Assembly (NCBI GenBank): GCA_017871115.1
Contig: JAFCIZ010000008.1
Location: 310,001 to 374,000, forward strand
Direction of reading: 5' to 3'
Source: Cunninghamella blakesleeana
Taxonomy: Eukaryota; Mucoromycota; Mucoromycetes; Mucorales; Cunninghamellaceae
Length of the DNA stretch: 64,000 nt
Made by a program: the position numbers and the translations under genes. Under the pieces are notes generated by a model. The model made no database searches, had not been told where the DNA came from, and worked only from the letters and a program-made list of their open reading frames with translations. Position 1 is the first letter of the stretch. The number at the start of each line of letters is the position of its first letter. Positions 47,847 through 60,182 of this stretch are shown here, piece by piece.

Positions 47847-50800
47847 TTACAAATACTTTCGTTTTCTTCCTCTTTTTTCATGAGCTTTCTTGTTAATAAT
47901 AGGGTATTCAGAAATAGGCAATCTCACATTTAAAGTATTTAAAAGTGGTTTATGAATTGCTTCCTTATCACGAACATATTCATTATAAACAAATCTATCT
48001 CCAGACTTCAAGATAGGTGAGTTAATAAGGGTGTTTTCTTCTTTTTTCGTCCAATCTTCTGCCTTATTACGAATTAAATTTACTACAACGCTGCGGGTAT
48101 TTTTACTTCCCCACTGTTCCCACCCAAAATCTTGAATTCTACGAATTAAAGCTGCTGCTGCCAAATTAAAAAAATCTTCAGGATAAGACCAAATTTTTTG
48201 TTCACATATATCAGCTAATCTTTCTTTATCATCATTCATCTAAATAACAATAATAGAAGTTAAACGATTCATTTTATATATAAATAATCATCTATATATT
48301 ATCTTTTTTTTTTTTTTTTTTTTTACCATCACACCATAATCAGGATAACAGGCCGACTATTACATGGAAATAATAATAATAATAATGAAAAGTTATTTTT
48401 ATAATTTAAAAGTGCTATATATATATACTTGTACATATATATTCAATTACCTGGAATAAACCGTTATCATGTGATCCACCGTACCAAGAATTATTTCGAA
48501 TATCATCGTTAAAATAAAAAACACCACTGGACTTTTCATTTTCGACAGTATGTAATGGTTGACAGCTTTTACACTTTTCAGAACAAGTTGGACAACTAAA
48601 TATACGACTAAGATTTGCTTTTTCATCTTCAGGAGGTAGGGTTGATGTACACAATCGTCGTTTAAATATTTGAAATATACTTGTATTAAAATTTAATTGT
48701 AATTGAATCAAGCTGAATGTTTTATGACAATGGAAACAATAAAATCGATTACATAGTAACTTTAGAAATAAAAATAAAAATTAACAACTTAAGTAGACAC
48801 TTCTAGTAACATATGCTATTATTATTATTATTCGAAAATAAAAAATATAAAAAGTACTTACATCATTAAATTTTCTGTACTTTTCAATACGACGACATAT
48901 TGTTGCTAAAGGATAAACGTCTTTACCATTAGTTTTACTATTAAAATTATTAAATAAAAAATAATTATAATCTTAAATTAATAATTTTGTTATTATTTTA
49001 TAATATATATAATAGGATTACTAACAAGTTTGATACTTCAGAAAAAATTGTGTTCGGGCCGAACATAGTATTTATTTTTTTGATAGCATTAAAATAGACA
49101 CCACAATAACTTTTGAAAGCAGAGGAAGTAGCTTGATGCATAGATAAAAGAGTAGGATGTTTACAAGTGCGGCCATTAGCATAACAATTTAAACATAAAT
49201 CAATATCACAATCTTTACATCGGTAATATCTATGGAATATATTGCATTGGCAGAAATCACAAACCATATCAAAGTTTTGAGCTTCCGGATCATCTCCCTT
49301 AAAATCGTTGACAATACCTTTTTCACTAACTTCTTCTGCGTTAATCTTTTCTACTATTTCAGAACAGAGTACTTCTTCATAAAAAATATCGACTAATTTT
49401 TGATAGGATTCGATAAAATATTGTTTTTCTTCTTCAGAAATAGTAATACCGTTTAGAACAAGGTCTTTTAAAGTGAAATAAATTGTAGCACTACATCTAT
49501 ATGTTTCTGGTCGTCCAATTCTATTATAAATAAATAATATATATAAATATCGTTATATAATTCATATATATAAATATATACACATACAGCATATTTTTTT
49601 TTTTAAAAAAATAAAATAAAATTTGTTTTAACCTTTTATAGAGTGGTAATTGCTTGGTAATACCTTCATGTAAAGAGTGAGCTGTCATTCGATTCCATGC
49701 AATTTTAAAACTAATACCAACATTAATAACTTGATGATAACATACACTTGGAACAATAATCATATCACCAGGTTTTTGAATAATGACATACGTTTTAATA
49801 CCATTTTCCTTTAAATCATCAATAGAAATAATGGCACGTTCGCTTTCTAAATATAGATTCAGCATCTTTTGATTTTGATTAATTGTATTATCACCATTAT
49901 CATTATTATTATGGTCCTGTTTTGAATAGGCTGAATTTATTGAAGCACTTGAACCAAGAGGAGGAGTTGAAGATCTGGATAATGATCTATATCTACGGGT
50001 CCTTCTAATAGGTTTTGTTTCAGATTCTGCATTATTAGCATTGTTCATCATATCAGTTATCGAGTCGGTACTTGGCCCATCATTTTCAGAATTTATATCA
50101 TCACTATTTGCTTTATTGGTATTTGAAGTAGCATTTCCATCATTTAACGTTGGTAACAATAAAGAGGATGATGATGTTTTTTTTTTCCTTTTCCGACTAC
50201 CACCCTCTTTTACTGCTTGACGGAGTTTTTCAGTATCTGACTTATCGATTAGTAGCCATTGGGAATAGGCATTTGTGTCCGCATAAGTCATTATGTTTTG
50301 ACCAAGAGCTCCAGAAATATCACAATGGAATGGGGTACCTGTACCATTTCCACCCAAATAACATAATAGATTGATTGCTTGTAAATTTTCAGGTACATGT
50401 TTCATAAGATCATCGTCCCCTAAAGGTAATAAGTATTTGGGTATAATTTCATTTATTTTTTGGGTGTACATTTCTGGACAATCTAAATCTTTTCCATAAT
50501 ATAATATATTTTCATTTAAACCATTATTATTTTCGGATGATGGTGATGTTTGCATTGGTGTCGTTTTATGGTATTCAGCCTCTTTAGTTTGTTTAATCAT
50601 TATGCTATCTTCACTTTTAGTTGCTTCTCTTAATTTGACTAATTCTGGAATAATTTTCATTGATAAATTTTCTTTTTCATCAACACCGTTTATTATTTCT
50701 TGTTTCTGTTGTGGCGATTGTATTGATATAATATGTTGTTGTTGGAAAATAAAATCATTACTACTATTAACTTTATTATTGTAATGATTTTCAGTTATAG

Positions 50801-51346
50801 TTTGTTGTTGTGAACTGCATACATTATATGTATTGATGTTATCTATGTTATTATTGCCACGACTTCCCTTATTGTTTTTAGTATTAAATAAATTTAAGTC
50901 AGAGTCGTTCTTGAGCTTTGCTAAAAAATCATTCCAGGTAACCTTGGTTTTTATGTCAATCCCTTGTTCATAAACTTCTAATTCTAAATAGAATATGAAT
51001 ATGAATATATATGTAAGATTAAGAAACAGTTAATAGCATTAGTATTAGAATTTATATGTATATCTTTTTCAATTTTTATCAATTCATAACTCCACATATA
51101 TATTAAATGTATACCTTGATCAGCTTGTGTTTTTTGAAAATAGTCAATATTAAATAAGTTGGCATCCCAAGCATCTAATTCACTAAATCCAGTTAGGACT
51201 AAAGGTCTTCCTTTTTTAATACAGTGTTCAAAAATTATTTGTCTTAATTCAATTCCTAAGCCAGTGTCCTTTATATTGACACGCGTAACAGGTATAAAGG
51301 GGGTTTCTAAATCCTTCTCAGAAGTGAATACTTTTTGTAAATTCAT
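47847..51346 (-). CDS. JmjC-domain protein with cysteine-rich zinc fingers
   Basis: Predicted Fe(II)/2-oxoglutarate oxygenase, probably a chromatin histone demethylase. Seven exons: 51346-51115, 50983-49633, 49520-49026, 48937-48862, 48759-48451, 48356-48327 and 48239-47847, 961 residues. The JmjC facial triad is visible: GTGTPFHCDISGALGQNIM (His ~297, Asp ~299) and KPGDMIIVPSVCYHQVINVG (His ~494). Between them is a ~120-residue Ser/Asn/Arg insert. Another Asn/Gln-rich linker (~110-200) separates the N-terminal GRPLVLTGF strand. Cysteine clusters follow: CDFCQCNIFHRYYRCKDCDI to GRTC (~614-647, ZZ/RING-like), CNRFYCFHCHKTF, and CPTCSEKCKSC, recalling 4CXXC fingers found with some JmjC proteins. 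The C-terminus is basic (RGRKRKYL). Start at 51346 was preferred over an upstream in-frame Met at 51382. Substrate unknown. Confidence 0.85.
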
Positions 51347-52284
51347 AATGATAATAGCATTAAGAGAGAATAAAAGATACAAGTTTTGTTATATATTGAT
51401 TTAAAAATAAAATAATAATAAAGAATTAAAATAGTAAACAGCTATTAAAATAGTAGTAATTAAAAATAAATATCTTTTCATAAAATATTAGAATATTTAT
51501 TCTATCTTAAATGAATTAATAACTAGTCAAATGGTAATATATACTTTTTTTTTAAAAAATATAAAAAAATAAGTGGAGTAAGAAAAATCGGCCCGTGATT
51601 TTTACTCTTCTGTTTATAAAAAATAAAGACGGAATTTAAACTTCAAGTGTCCCTTGATTATTATTACAATATATTTCTTTTCGCGTTCAAGCAGTATAGA
51701 AGTAAATTGGATACCAATTTATTAAATGTTTTGATATTAAGTTACTATCCTTTGTTAGTTTTTTATATAATATTATTTTTTAATATTAGTTTTGGTAATA
51801 TATTAATAAATAAATTGAAAAAGGAATAATAAAATGGATTTTTTTATACCAACTGCATTATAGATAAAAAGATAATAGATAGTCTTGTGTCACATAACTA
51901 ATAAGTTGACAGTTTCTATAAAGCGACAAGTAAATGATTACAAGAAAAAAAAAAGAAATAGAATAATATAATTGATGGCTACAAAAATATTTCAGTAGAA
52001 TAAAACATTTCAATATGTTGAACGTTTGCTTCATATACGACATTTTTTTTTTTGATAATGAAATTTTATTTTGCAACTTTTATTTCAGTTATTTTTTTTC
52101 TTTATATTTATATAAAGAACATTTTTTGTTTATTAATAGCATTATTTTTATCCAAGAAAAATAGCTAAAATTATATATTTAATAATACTTATTTAAAAAA
52201 AATGTGTTAATTATTATTTGAATGGAAATATTATCACTAATATTGTTGTTATTGATATAATCAATATTATTGTTTTTGTTACTC
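51347..52284. other. Intergenic, no gene seen
   Basis: About 940 bp: JmjC promoter on the left and 3' flank of the nuclease-like orphan on the right. Two short ORFs (51647-51829 plus, 51858-52076 minus) encode only Ile/Leu/Phe/Tyr-rich translations expected from AT-rich DNA. Confidence 0.6.
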
Positions 52285-53448
52285 TTAATATGATGATGAA
52301 GGCAGTGATAATAAAGATTGATCTGTATCAAAATCCTTAATATGATCTTTAAATAATTTAAGACACTGCATTACTTTTTTTCTACATGAAGAGTTAAATA
52401 TATCAGAAGACATAGATTCGGTTGGACTGTATATCTGCATTGTTGACGTTGTTTCAGGACAAATACCATACTCTACAGCATCACACAAAGATTGATTAAC
52501 AGTGATTTTATAAAAGGTGAATCTTCTCCCACTACGTATAGTCAAACAGGGAAAAGTGTATGTATCCAATGGTTTTTTTAAAAGGTATTTCCGTCTACTA
52601 TTATTATGTTGAAATGCTGCAATAGCTCCAGCAATAATTTCGGCTTTTGGACACGTATCACGCATATACCATTTATCTTCTTGTATCAAGAACAGAGAAC
52701 AATAGTTCACGTCCATGATACAAACATCTGACATTACATAGGTTGTTTTAAGTCCCATAATCAAGTCAAGCCTTTGTCTTGTACATATCACTCGCTTCCA
52801 AGTATTATAATCAAACATGTATAACAAATAAGCAGCAAAATCCGCTAATCCGCTTTCCTCTACTTCAGTTCCACCCAATGATTTACCCATAAGAAATATA
52901 AATTCAATAAGATATTTATTTTCTTTATTTACTTTTTGCTGCAAGTCATTATCCCTTGCTATTTCATGAAAAGACTCATACAGAAAGAAATTATCTGGTA
53001 TATCATCTAACGTTACTTTATCAACTGATTGACCAAAAAAATCCTTTTCATCTACGAATTTAGTTTTTATTTTGTAATAATCCAAATCATCTTGTGTCCA
53101 TTCATTTCCAGGTTTACATATTACAGTACCAGTAGATAGAGATGTTGATATAGCTGTTGATATAGCTGTTGGTAGAGTAGTTGATAAATTCATTAATAAA
53201 TCTGTCAGGATATCTGTTGGTAGTGCGGTTGATGTAGAAGCTCTTAAATCAGGATCTGGTGCATTATTTGGTAAATTATTTACTGGAGAATTAGCTTGTG
53301 AAGTAGTTAATGGTATATCGATTGGTGAGGTAGTTGGTGGGTTGGTTGATATTGTGGTTGGTAAATCGTTTATTGGTAAACTAGTTTGTGTATTACTATT
53401 TATAATATGAAATAGCTTATTAATGAATGTGTTGATTTTATTTTTCAT
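52285..53448 (-). CDS. Orphan with predicted PD-(D/E)XK nuclease-like core
   Basis: Single exon, 387 residues, intron-less unlike most neighbours of this size. Residues ~20-108 are Thr/Ser/Pro/Asn-rich with an imperfect repeat (DLPTTISTNPPTTSP-like; LPTAISTAISTSLSTG), a linker or surface stalk. The globular part (~110-370) has a pattern I associate with a conserved fungal uncharacterised family and with the PD-(D/E)XK fold: an acidic helix (EVEESGLADFAAYLLY, ~195-210), then VMSDVCIMD with Asp241, a hydrophobic strand LFLIQEDK giving Glu257-X-Lys259, and the helix AEIIAGAIAAFQHNN. Downstream TFPCLTIRSGRRFTFYKITV continues the alpha/beta pattern. No signal peptide. Could be a selfish-element or effector-type nuclease, or a catalytically dead relative; function is not established. 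Confidence 0.72.
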   Translation of the reverse strand: MKNKINTFINKLFHIINSNTQTSLPINDLPTTISTNPPTTSPIDIPLTTSQANSPVNNLPNNAPDPDLRASTSTALPTDILTDLLMNLSTTLPTAISTAISTSLSTGTVICKPGNEWTQDDLDYYKIKTKFVDEKDFFGQSVDKVTLDDIPDNFFLYESFHEIARDNDLQQKVNKENKYLIEFIFLMGKSLGGTEVEESGLADFAAYLLYMFDYNTWKRVICTRQRLDLIMGLKTTYVMSDVCIMDVNYCSLFLIQEDKWYMRDTCPKAEIIAGAIAAFQHNNSRRKYLLKKPLDTYTFPCLTIRSGRRFTFYKITVNQSLCDAVEYGICPETTSTMQIYSPTESMSSDIFNSSCRKKVMQCLKLFKDHIKDFDTDQSLLSLPSSSY

Positions 53449-54125
53449 TTTTTTATTGATTCATAAACAAAAAGTAGAAAATGAAAAGAAGATAAAGAGA
53501 AAAGGCTTTAAATAAAAAACTATGTTCCAATAATTTTAAACTTTAAAATAGTCTGTCTCAAAAAAACCTGTTTGTCTTTTTTCATTCTTCATTATTCGTT
53601 ATTCTTAATAGTAGTAAATAAATCCATAAATTTATAATTAAACGAGTTATAAATAAATAATAAATTAGTAAAAAAAAAAAAAAAAGATAAAAGGAAAACT
53701 ATGTAGCTTTTAAGTTTAAATTTCTTTCACTAAATTCATGATTTTATTGCAAGTATTAATATTTATTATTCACCTTTCTTTATAATAATATAATATATAT
53801 ATCTAGATTCAAAATTTTCAATATGATACATTGTATGTGTTACTTCTTTAATAACCTTAAAAGATTCAACTATTTGTTCCTACTTAGTACCAATAGCTAA
53901 ATAGGCTGATAACCAGCTAAAATAATGGATATTTTATTGATGAATTTACAATGGCAATTTATCATTCGGTGGCACATTGAAAATACACAGCCAATATTTA
54001 TTATTTTTATTACTTTTAATATCATCAAGTTAGATTACTATTACTATTGTTATTATCATTATTGGACAGTATTTCACTATATCGATTTTAATATTATTAT
54101 ATTGCTGATAATAAATATTTTTTTA
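53449..54125. other. Intergenic, no gene seen
   Basis: About 680 bp between two minus-strand genes: promoter of the nuclease-like orphan and 3' flank of the kelch-TM gene. A plus ORF (53925-54155) is AT-composition noise. Confidence 0.6.
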
Positions 54126-56490
54126 TTATTCTTTTGCTTCTGGTTTAATAGGTGATAAAGGTGATGGTGAGCGTTGGTCCTCTTCACATGGTTTACAAAT
54201 TTCTTTTCTTTCTTCCAATAGAGATGTACGATTAGCTTGGGTATAAGTACAATCAGTTAATGAGTCACCAAATTGAAGTTCTAAAGTTCTGCGAGGATCT
54301 TGATCTTCTAATACAAAGTTATTATCTTTTGGTTTACGAGTCCGATGTTTGATATAAAAAAAAATACCTATACCAACACCCTATTTCATATATATACATT
54401 ACTATCGTAATATTTTTTTTTTTTTTTTTAAAAAATAAAAAAGCAATTTACTTACTAGGATAACAGCTACAATAGGTACAACAATGGCCGGAATTAGTTT
54501 ATCAATATTTAAAATAGGTCCTAACCCTTCTTTGTTTTCCATTTCATTATTAGAATTTGTTTCACTATCATTTGATACGCCAGATAACCAAACAGGTATA
54601 TATGGATCATTAACGTCTATGACAGTTAAACTATCAGCAGTTTTGTTTTTATTCACATATCCGAATGATAATAATAAATATCTTGATTTATAAAGAGCAG
54701 CTAAAATTATTAATGATAGTAATAATGATAATGACAATAGCAAAGGAATTATGTATGATTTGGTCAATGAATATATCACATATTTATATATATATTTATT
54801 TATTTATTTAAATATCGCATACCAAAATGACCAAATCTAGTTTTTGTTTTATCTGCTGTTCCACATGGTGTGAAAACACGCCTTGCTATATCATATACAT
54901 AGTAGTAATCTTTGAGCCTAGAATCTATTTTTTTTAAAAAAAAAAATGAAACGAAAAATAAAATAATATAAAATAGATGAGTTCTTATGCTATCTTTTCA
55001 TTTGATCTTACATTTAATGCACTAGATATAAAAAGTAAATTACCTACTATACTTCCATAACGTCTCCCTCCATATATAATTAATAATTTCTTGTTAGGAA
55101 CTAATTCATGTACATTAAAGTATATATCAGCACTTTAGTATACATATAGTACTGCGATTATCAGCTTGTATATTAACTTTTACCTTCAATAGTAGTATGG
55201 CCAACTCTAGGTGTTGGTTCGCTGCCATTTGCGTGAATTGTGTCCCAACTAAGTTTTTGAGTGTCAAATATAGTGATAACGTCAAATGTCGTTTGCAAAA
55301 GTAAGCCTGAACGTTTAAAAACACCCCCTATAATGTAAATTACATTATCAGAAGCTAATGTTGCTGTGTAATCTATCCCTAAAGGTTTTGTAAACGGCGT
55401 TTGGTCCATCCATTTTAACTTTTTTTTAATATAAATATAAAGATATATGTATATATATATACAATTAAAATGATCATTATATTAATAAAAAGAATAAGAT
55501 GATAATAATAATAAATAAAATGGAGACTTACAGTTTTATAATCAAATTTACTAATTACTTCTACAGTGTCAGTTTTTGTATTATTTCTATTTTATTTATT
55601 TTTTGTTTAAAAATCAAAAAAAATCAAAAAAAAAAAAGTAAAACGAAATGAAATTAATTGGATATTTAGTACTACTCTCACATGTACTCATATATACATC
55701 AATATATATTTATATACATTTATGTTTGTAATATTTGCTTACATATATCCACCATATGTCCAAATAGTATCATTTCCTAAATTTAGAATAGGTGCTTGTG
55801 TACTAAAAAAGTTATAAAAGATTCAAGAATAAATTAACGCATACACGCGTGTATATCGATTTGCCATTTTATATATTGAACTGATTTTTTCTTTTTATAA
55901 TTTACATACGTATAATTATTTCCATTTAATAAAGATAGTTGTTTCCAAGTATCTGTTTTAGGATTATAATGTAAAAAAGGGCGATCTAATGATTTTGTTG
56001 ATTGAACAGGATAACCACCATAAATGATATAACTATTATCCGAAAAAAGAGTTGTAGCTGACTGATAACCAATGGGTTCTAAAGGGGTCGAATCAATTGT
56101 ATTTGACTTATTACTCCATTGTACATTATTATAATTTAATCTTGAAAAATTATCCCCAAATTGATCTAAATCTAATGCAATATGTTCATTGATTGGCGCA
56201 CCAGCAAACTCTTCCCCTTTTCCATCTGGTATTAGTCTCGTATTGCCTCCAAAACAATATATAGTCGACTGAATAAGAGCACAGCCTATTATTTATAAAA
56301 ATATAAAAATAATATAGATAAATAGGTGTTAGTAAATAAGAGTGAAAATTATAGATAATATAATTTATCAACCATATTATATTATTATACCTGGGTTAAG
56401 TCTAGTTTGTACGTTACTCGATTGCCCTCGTATTATAATAAAATGAAGGCAACATAAAAAGAAAAGATCTACATACTTTGATATAATCAT
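54126..56490 (-). CDS. Secreted/transmembrane kelch-repeat protein
   Basis: Nine exons: 56490-56391, 56285-55910, 55802-55743, 55586-55532, 55418-55184, 55100-55044, 54924-54823, 54700-54456 and 54380-54126, 494 residues. The N-terminus (MIISKYVDLFFLCCLHFIII, then RGQ) is a signal peptide. The ectodomain shows kelch-type blades: IYCFGGNTR, YIIYGGYP, DTIWTYGGYI, VIYIIGGVF and LLIIYGGRRYG, each followed by a D-x-W-like strand end. One TM helix follows (~395-420, IPAIVVPIVAVILVGVGIGI), then a basic stop-transfer (KHRTRKPK). The ~75-residue cytoplasmic tail is acidic/Ser-Pro-rich. Such TM kelch/galactose-oxidase-like proteins are frequent in Mucoromycota (from memory) but uncharacterised. The exon 6 acceptor at 55101-55102 was chosen because it alone keeps the frame into VPNKKLLIIYGG. 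Confidence 0.82.
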
Positions 56491-57220
56491 ATTTTATATT
56501 TATTTTTTAAAATAATAATAATAATAATAATAAACAAAAGGAAAAAGGAAAAAATTAATAACAACATAACGATACCTTTTATATTTCTTTTTTAATATCA
56601 TTCTTTTTTCTTTTTCTTCTCAAATATAAAGTTACATTGTATCACGGAATCAACATTAAAGTCGCACTAAAAAAAAAAAAAAAAAAAACTTCTGAATCTA
56701 AGTTGCAATGTAACTTCAAGAAAGCAACTAGATAGGCACCACAAGATTTAATGTATAAACTGCAATACTCATAAAACAAAACATTATAATATAGATAATA
56801 AATAAAAATAAAAAAAAGCGAATGCGGATGAAAAAGTAAAAAAATCAAAAAAGAAAAAAAAAACCTGAAACGCGGATTTTTTTTTTATAGCCAACTCCGA
56901 AGGATTGTTTTTTAAAGCCCTAATGCAATGTAATACAAAAAAACTCATATTTCTTCAATGGTAATGATAAATATGGGGTAAATGCTAATTCTGTAAATAT
57001 AAAATAAAATTTTATATACATTTATCATATATGTAACTATATTTTTATTCCATTTGGAAAACAATAATAATAGTAATATATGATTTTATATATATATATT
57101 TATTTATAAATAATTCAAAAATAAATTATGATTAATGATAAAGTCATAATAATTTTTTATTACACAAGTACACTCATAAATGTGTTTTTTGAATACAAAT
57201 CTGCCTTTTTTTTATATTAA
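56491..57220. other. Intergenic, same-strand spacer
   Basis: About 730 bp between the kelch-TM gene and the SUZ-domain gene. Includes (TAA)n near 56511-56533 and a run of 19 A near 56670-56688. No gene seen. Confidence 0.6.
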
Positions 57221-57551
57221 CTATTGCGATTTTTCTCCAAAAATTCTTTCTCTTGCCAATAAATAATCCTTTTCTCTCTCTGCTAAAGTTTTTTTAATGG
57301 GTTGGGTATCATTATCTTCAGGCAACCTTGGTCCTTTTGGCTTGTTTGGTGACCTTTTCAAAATTTTGATCTAAATAAATAATAAAATATAATAATAATA
57401 ATCAATTCCAAGCTGACTCCTATTTTTTTTTCCTCTTGAGAGTGAATTATTGTAACTGCTATCAATATTTTATTTTTACCTCTGGTTGATATTGTGTCCT
57501 TACTGTATCCGTTCTTATAATGGTTGGCGTTGAATATTCATTTCTAATATA

Positions 57552-57588
<37 letters not shown>

Positions 57589-57995
57589 TATGATTATCTT
57601 TTTTTATTTTTATAAACATATAATATAAATGAAAGGATAATAGTATTATTGATAGGGGTTTATTTTTTTTATTAATTTTTCCTTAATGTTATTCTTTTAT
57701 AATAATTGTATTGATACATACGCTTTTTCCCATAGTTGTTCATTGTTTTTTTCTTCTTTACTATGATGTATTATTAAAGGTGGCTGTTTATTCACAATCG
57801 GTACTTGTTTTTTCACGATGGGTTTCTTAAAATCAGCAAGCTATAGTATATCATATCATTTATTTTATTAAAATATTAAGTAAATATAAATATACATCAT
57901 TAGTTGATAAATGAAACTTGTTTATTATTATTAATTACACCAGCATCAGCAGCTGTCTCCCAATCATCCCAAGCGTCTATCTCTTCTTCTGCCAT
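57221..57995 (-). CDS. SUZ-domain protein, SZRD1-like
   Basis: Small acidic/basic protein with a SUZ RNA-binding-type motif. Four exons: 57995-57939 (or to 57918), 57840-57722, 57543-57480 and 57370-57221, giving 129 or 136 residues; both first-exon ends keep the frame, so the donor is unresolved. The N-terminus MAEEEIDAWDDWETAADAG parallels the start of animal SZRD1 (acidic, WEEAADSG). The SUZ motif is split over exons: IKILKRSPNKPKGP, then KKTLAEREKDYLLARERIFG, the canonical L..RE..Y..AR.RI.G ending. SUZ proteins bind RNA or act near the 5' cap and deadenylation machinery; the precise role here is unknown. Shorter than human SZRD1 because it lacks the SUZ-C tail. Confidence 0.82.
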
Positions 57996-59088
57996 TAAGT
58001 AAAAAGTTATTAAGAAAAAGAAAAGGGAAAGGGAAAAAAAGGTGAGAGAAAATTCGATTTATGTTTACCAGTCACCATTTTTTTTTTTTTTCATGCGAAA
58101 AGTCAATATATATTCGTATTAATAATAATCATGTAGACTAATTATATTATCATTATAAAAAATAAGTATATCTTGTTTTTATTTAATGAAAAAAATAGAT
58201 CAAAATAAATCAATAAACTAACGTAATTTGCTTTTTTACGTGAATATAGAAAATACTTTCAAATGCAATACTTTTTAGTATATAAATAACTGAATATCGC
58301 GTCAAAACACGAAATTATTTTTGATCATTTACTAATATATAAAATTAGGTACATATGATAAAAACAGCAAAATATAAATCTTTATAATTTTTTAACTTTA
58401 AATTTTATTAATAATACATCAATCTATATAACACTTCATACATATCAAATAACCTAGTTAACAAAAATTCTCGAGGGTATATGATCTATTAAATAATAAT
58501 GATAATGATATAAAAATATATTAGTATCTGATAACATTTTATAATGTATAATAATAATAGTATAAAAAAGAAACAAAACAAATTCAGTGTAACTATGACT
58601 TCAAATATGATTAAAACTATCATAACACCCGATCTTCCAAAACGGAAGATCAAAATAAGTGCTCTATTATGATAATGGTTTTATCATCACTATTTGTGTT
58701 TCCTTTTTCTTTATATTTACGTATATTAATAATAACTTACATGGATGAAGTATCACTTTCATCATAATCATATATATATATATATATATAATGAATAGAT
58801 GGATGGATGTGTTATATATATGGATGGATGGATTAAAAAAAAAAAAGAGTTTTAAAAGAAGTTCATTTTTAATAATCACTGTTTCTTGATATATTTATAC
58901 GTTTTTTCGTTCTCCGTTAAAAAAAATTTTTGGACTGTTAATCAAGCATTGAAATAGAAACCTTCTTTTTGACATGATTTTTTTAAAAAATAAAATGTCA
59001 TATATAACATCCTCTATTTCTTTTTTCAAATTTTGAATGAATACAATTTATTATTAAAAAGCTAAATGAAAATATAAATGTAATTACT
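57996..59088. other. Intergenic with microsatellites
   Basis: About 1.1 kb: promoter of the SUZ gene (left) and RIM1 3' flank (right). Contains an (AT)n run near 58771-58790, GGAT repeats near 58796-58835, and a short perfect inverted repeat with 8-bp arms at 58633-58653. No gene seen. Confidence 0.6.
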
Positions 59089-60000
59089 TTATTCTTCTTC
59101 TTGATAATGAGAACGTGCATGAGATAACAATTTGACGCTAGCTATTTTTTTTAAAAAAAAAAGAACCATCATGATCGTTAGTACCTTTTTTTTAGTATTT
59201 TATTATTTTTTCTCTTTCTTACTTTATAAGTATAGTATCACTTACTTTGATGAATATCAGCTTTTGTTCTTTGAATTCCTTCCTTATCAGTGTAATCATT
59301 ATAACGTAATTGACCTTCGACATAAACAAGGTCACTAAAGCGAGACATATCATAAAAATAGGAATAATAATGAATCATCCTGTTTTTATCATATGTATAT
59401 TCCATCTTCTTTTTTTTTGCTATTGATTACCCTTTCTTCACTTTTTCTGGAAGCCAATCAGCAGAATTCCATGAAGTAATACGATGCCATTGTGTTTTTT
59501 TAATTAAATTTCCTATATAAAAATAGTTTATATATATAAGTTCTCGTTTTTTTTTATAGCAACCCTTTTATATATATATATATATTCATTATATAATTTT
59601 TATTTACCTTCTTTATCAGGACGAGTTTCGGATGTAGCTACAGTATAATTGACAACACGACGATCTTCACCAACTTCAGTAACAGTAGGATCAGAACCAA
59701 CACGTCCAATCAATTGAATCTTATTTACTATAAAATAGAAATATAGATAGATATATAGGTATTAATATAAATATATATACCTCTCCATTTTTTATTAATA
59801 TTGTTATTATTAAATACTTATTTAACTTACAAGTAGCACGAGTTGCTGAAGAAGAAAATTGCTATCAAAAAAAAAAAGTTGGAAAGATAAAATAAATTGA
59901 TTTATATATGTAAATAATGACAAATAAAATCAATAACAATATATCTATTTACACGAGTAAAACTAGTAATAGGTTTAGAGGAACGTAAGAGTGGAAACAT
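59089..60000 (-). CDS. RIM1: Mitochondrial single-stranded DNA-binding protein
   Basis: OB-fold protein that coats single-stranded mtDNA during replication. Six exons: 60000-59953, 59861-59831, 59727-59608, 59512-59431, 59334-59246 and 59141-59089, 140 residues (yeast Rim1 135). The first ~27 residues (MFPLLRSSKPITSFTRQFSS) lack acidic residues and fit a mitochondrial presequence. The SSB core is clear: NKIQLIGRVGSDPTVTEVG, VNYTVATSE, KKTQWHRITSWNSADW, VKKGDLVYVEGQLRYNDYTD and QRTKADIHQ, with the aromatic residues that stack on DNA retained (Trp in TQWHRI and SWNSADW). The C-terminus ends EEE, a mini acidic tail. It is divergent from the GON7-like gene across 182 bp. Confidence 0.95.
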
Positions 60001-60182
60001 ATTTATAAGATTATTTTTTTTTAAAAAAAAAAAGAACGTAATAAAGGAGAGAAGGTCTGAAAAAAATTTATATAAAAAAATTTGATCACGCGTTTTTAAA
60101 TTCCGTTATTCACATAAAAGTTTTAATTTTTTTTTTTCCACCATTCACTCTCCCTATAATTTTTTTTAATAACCTTTAAATA

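Noticed and set aside
55127..55324. Minus-strand ORF through the kelch-TM exon 5 donor
   Set aside because: A different frame reading through an intron. The spliced frame with GG-type kelch blades is clearly the coding one.
58633..58653. Inverted repeat with 8-bp arms as a terminator or hairpin RNA
   Set aside because: A single short palindrome in 64 kb of AT-rich eukaryotic DNA is expected by chance and has no gene end next to it.
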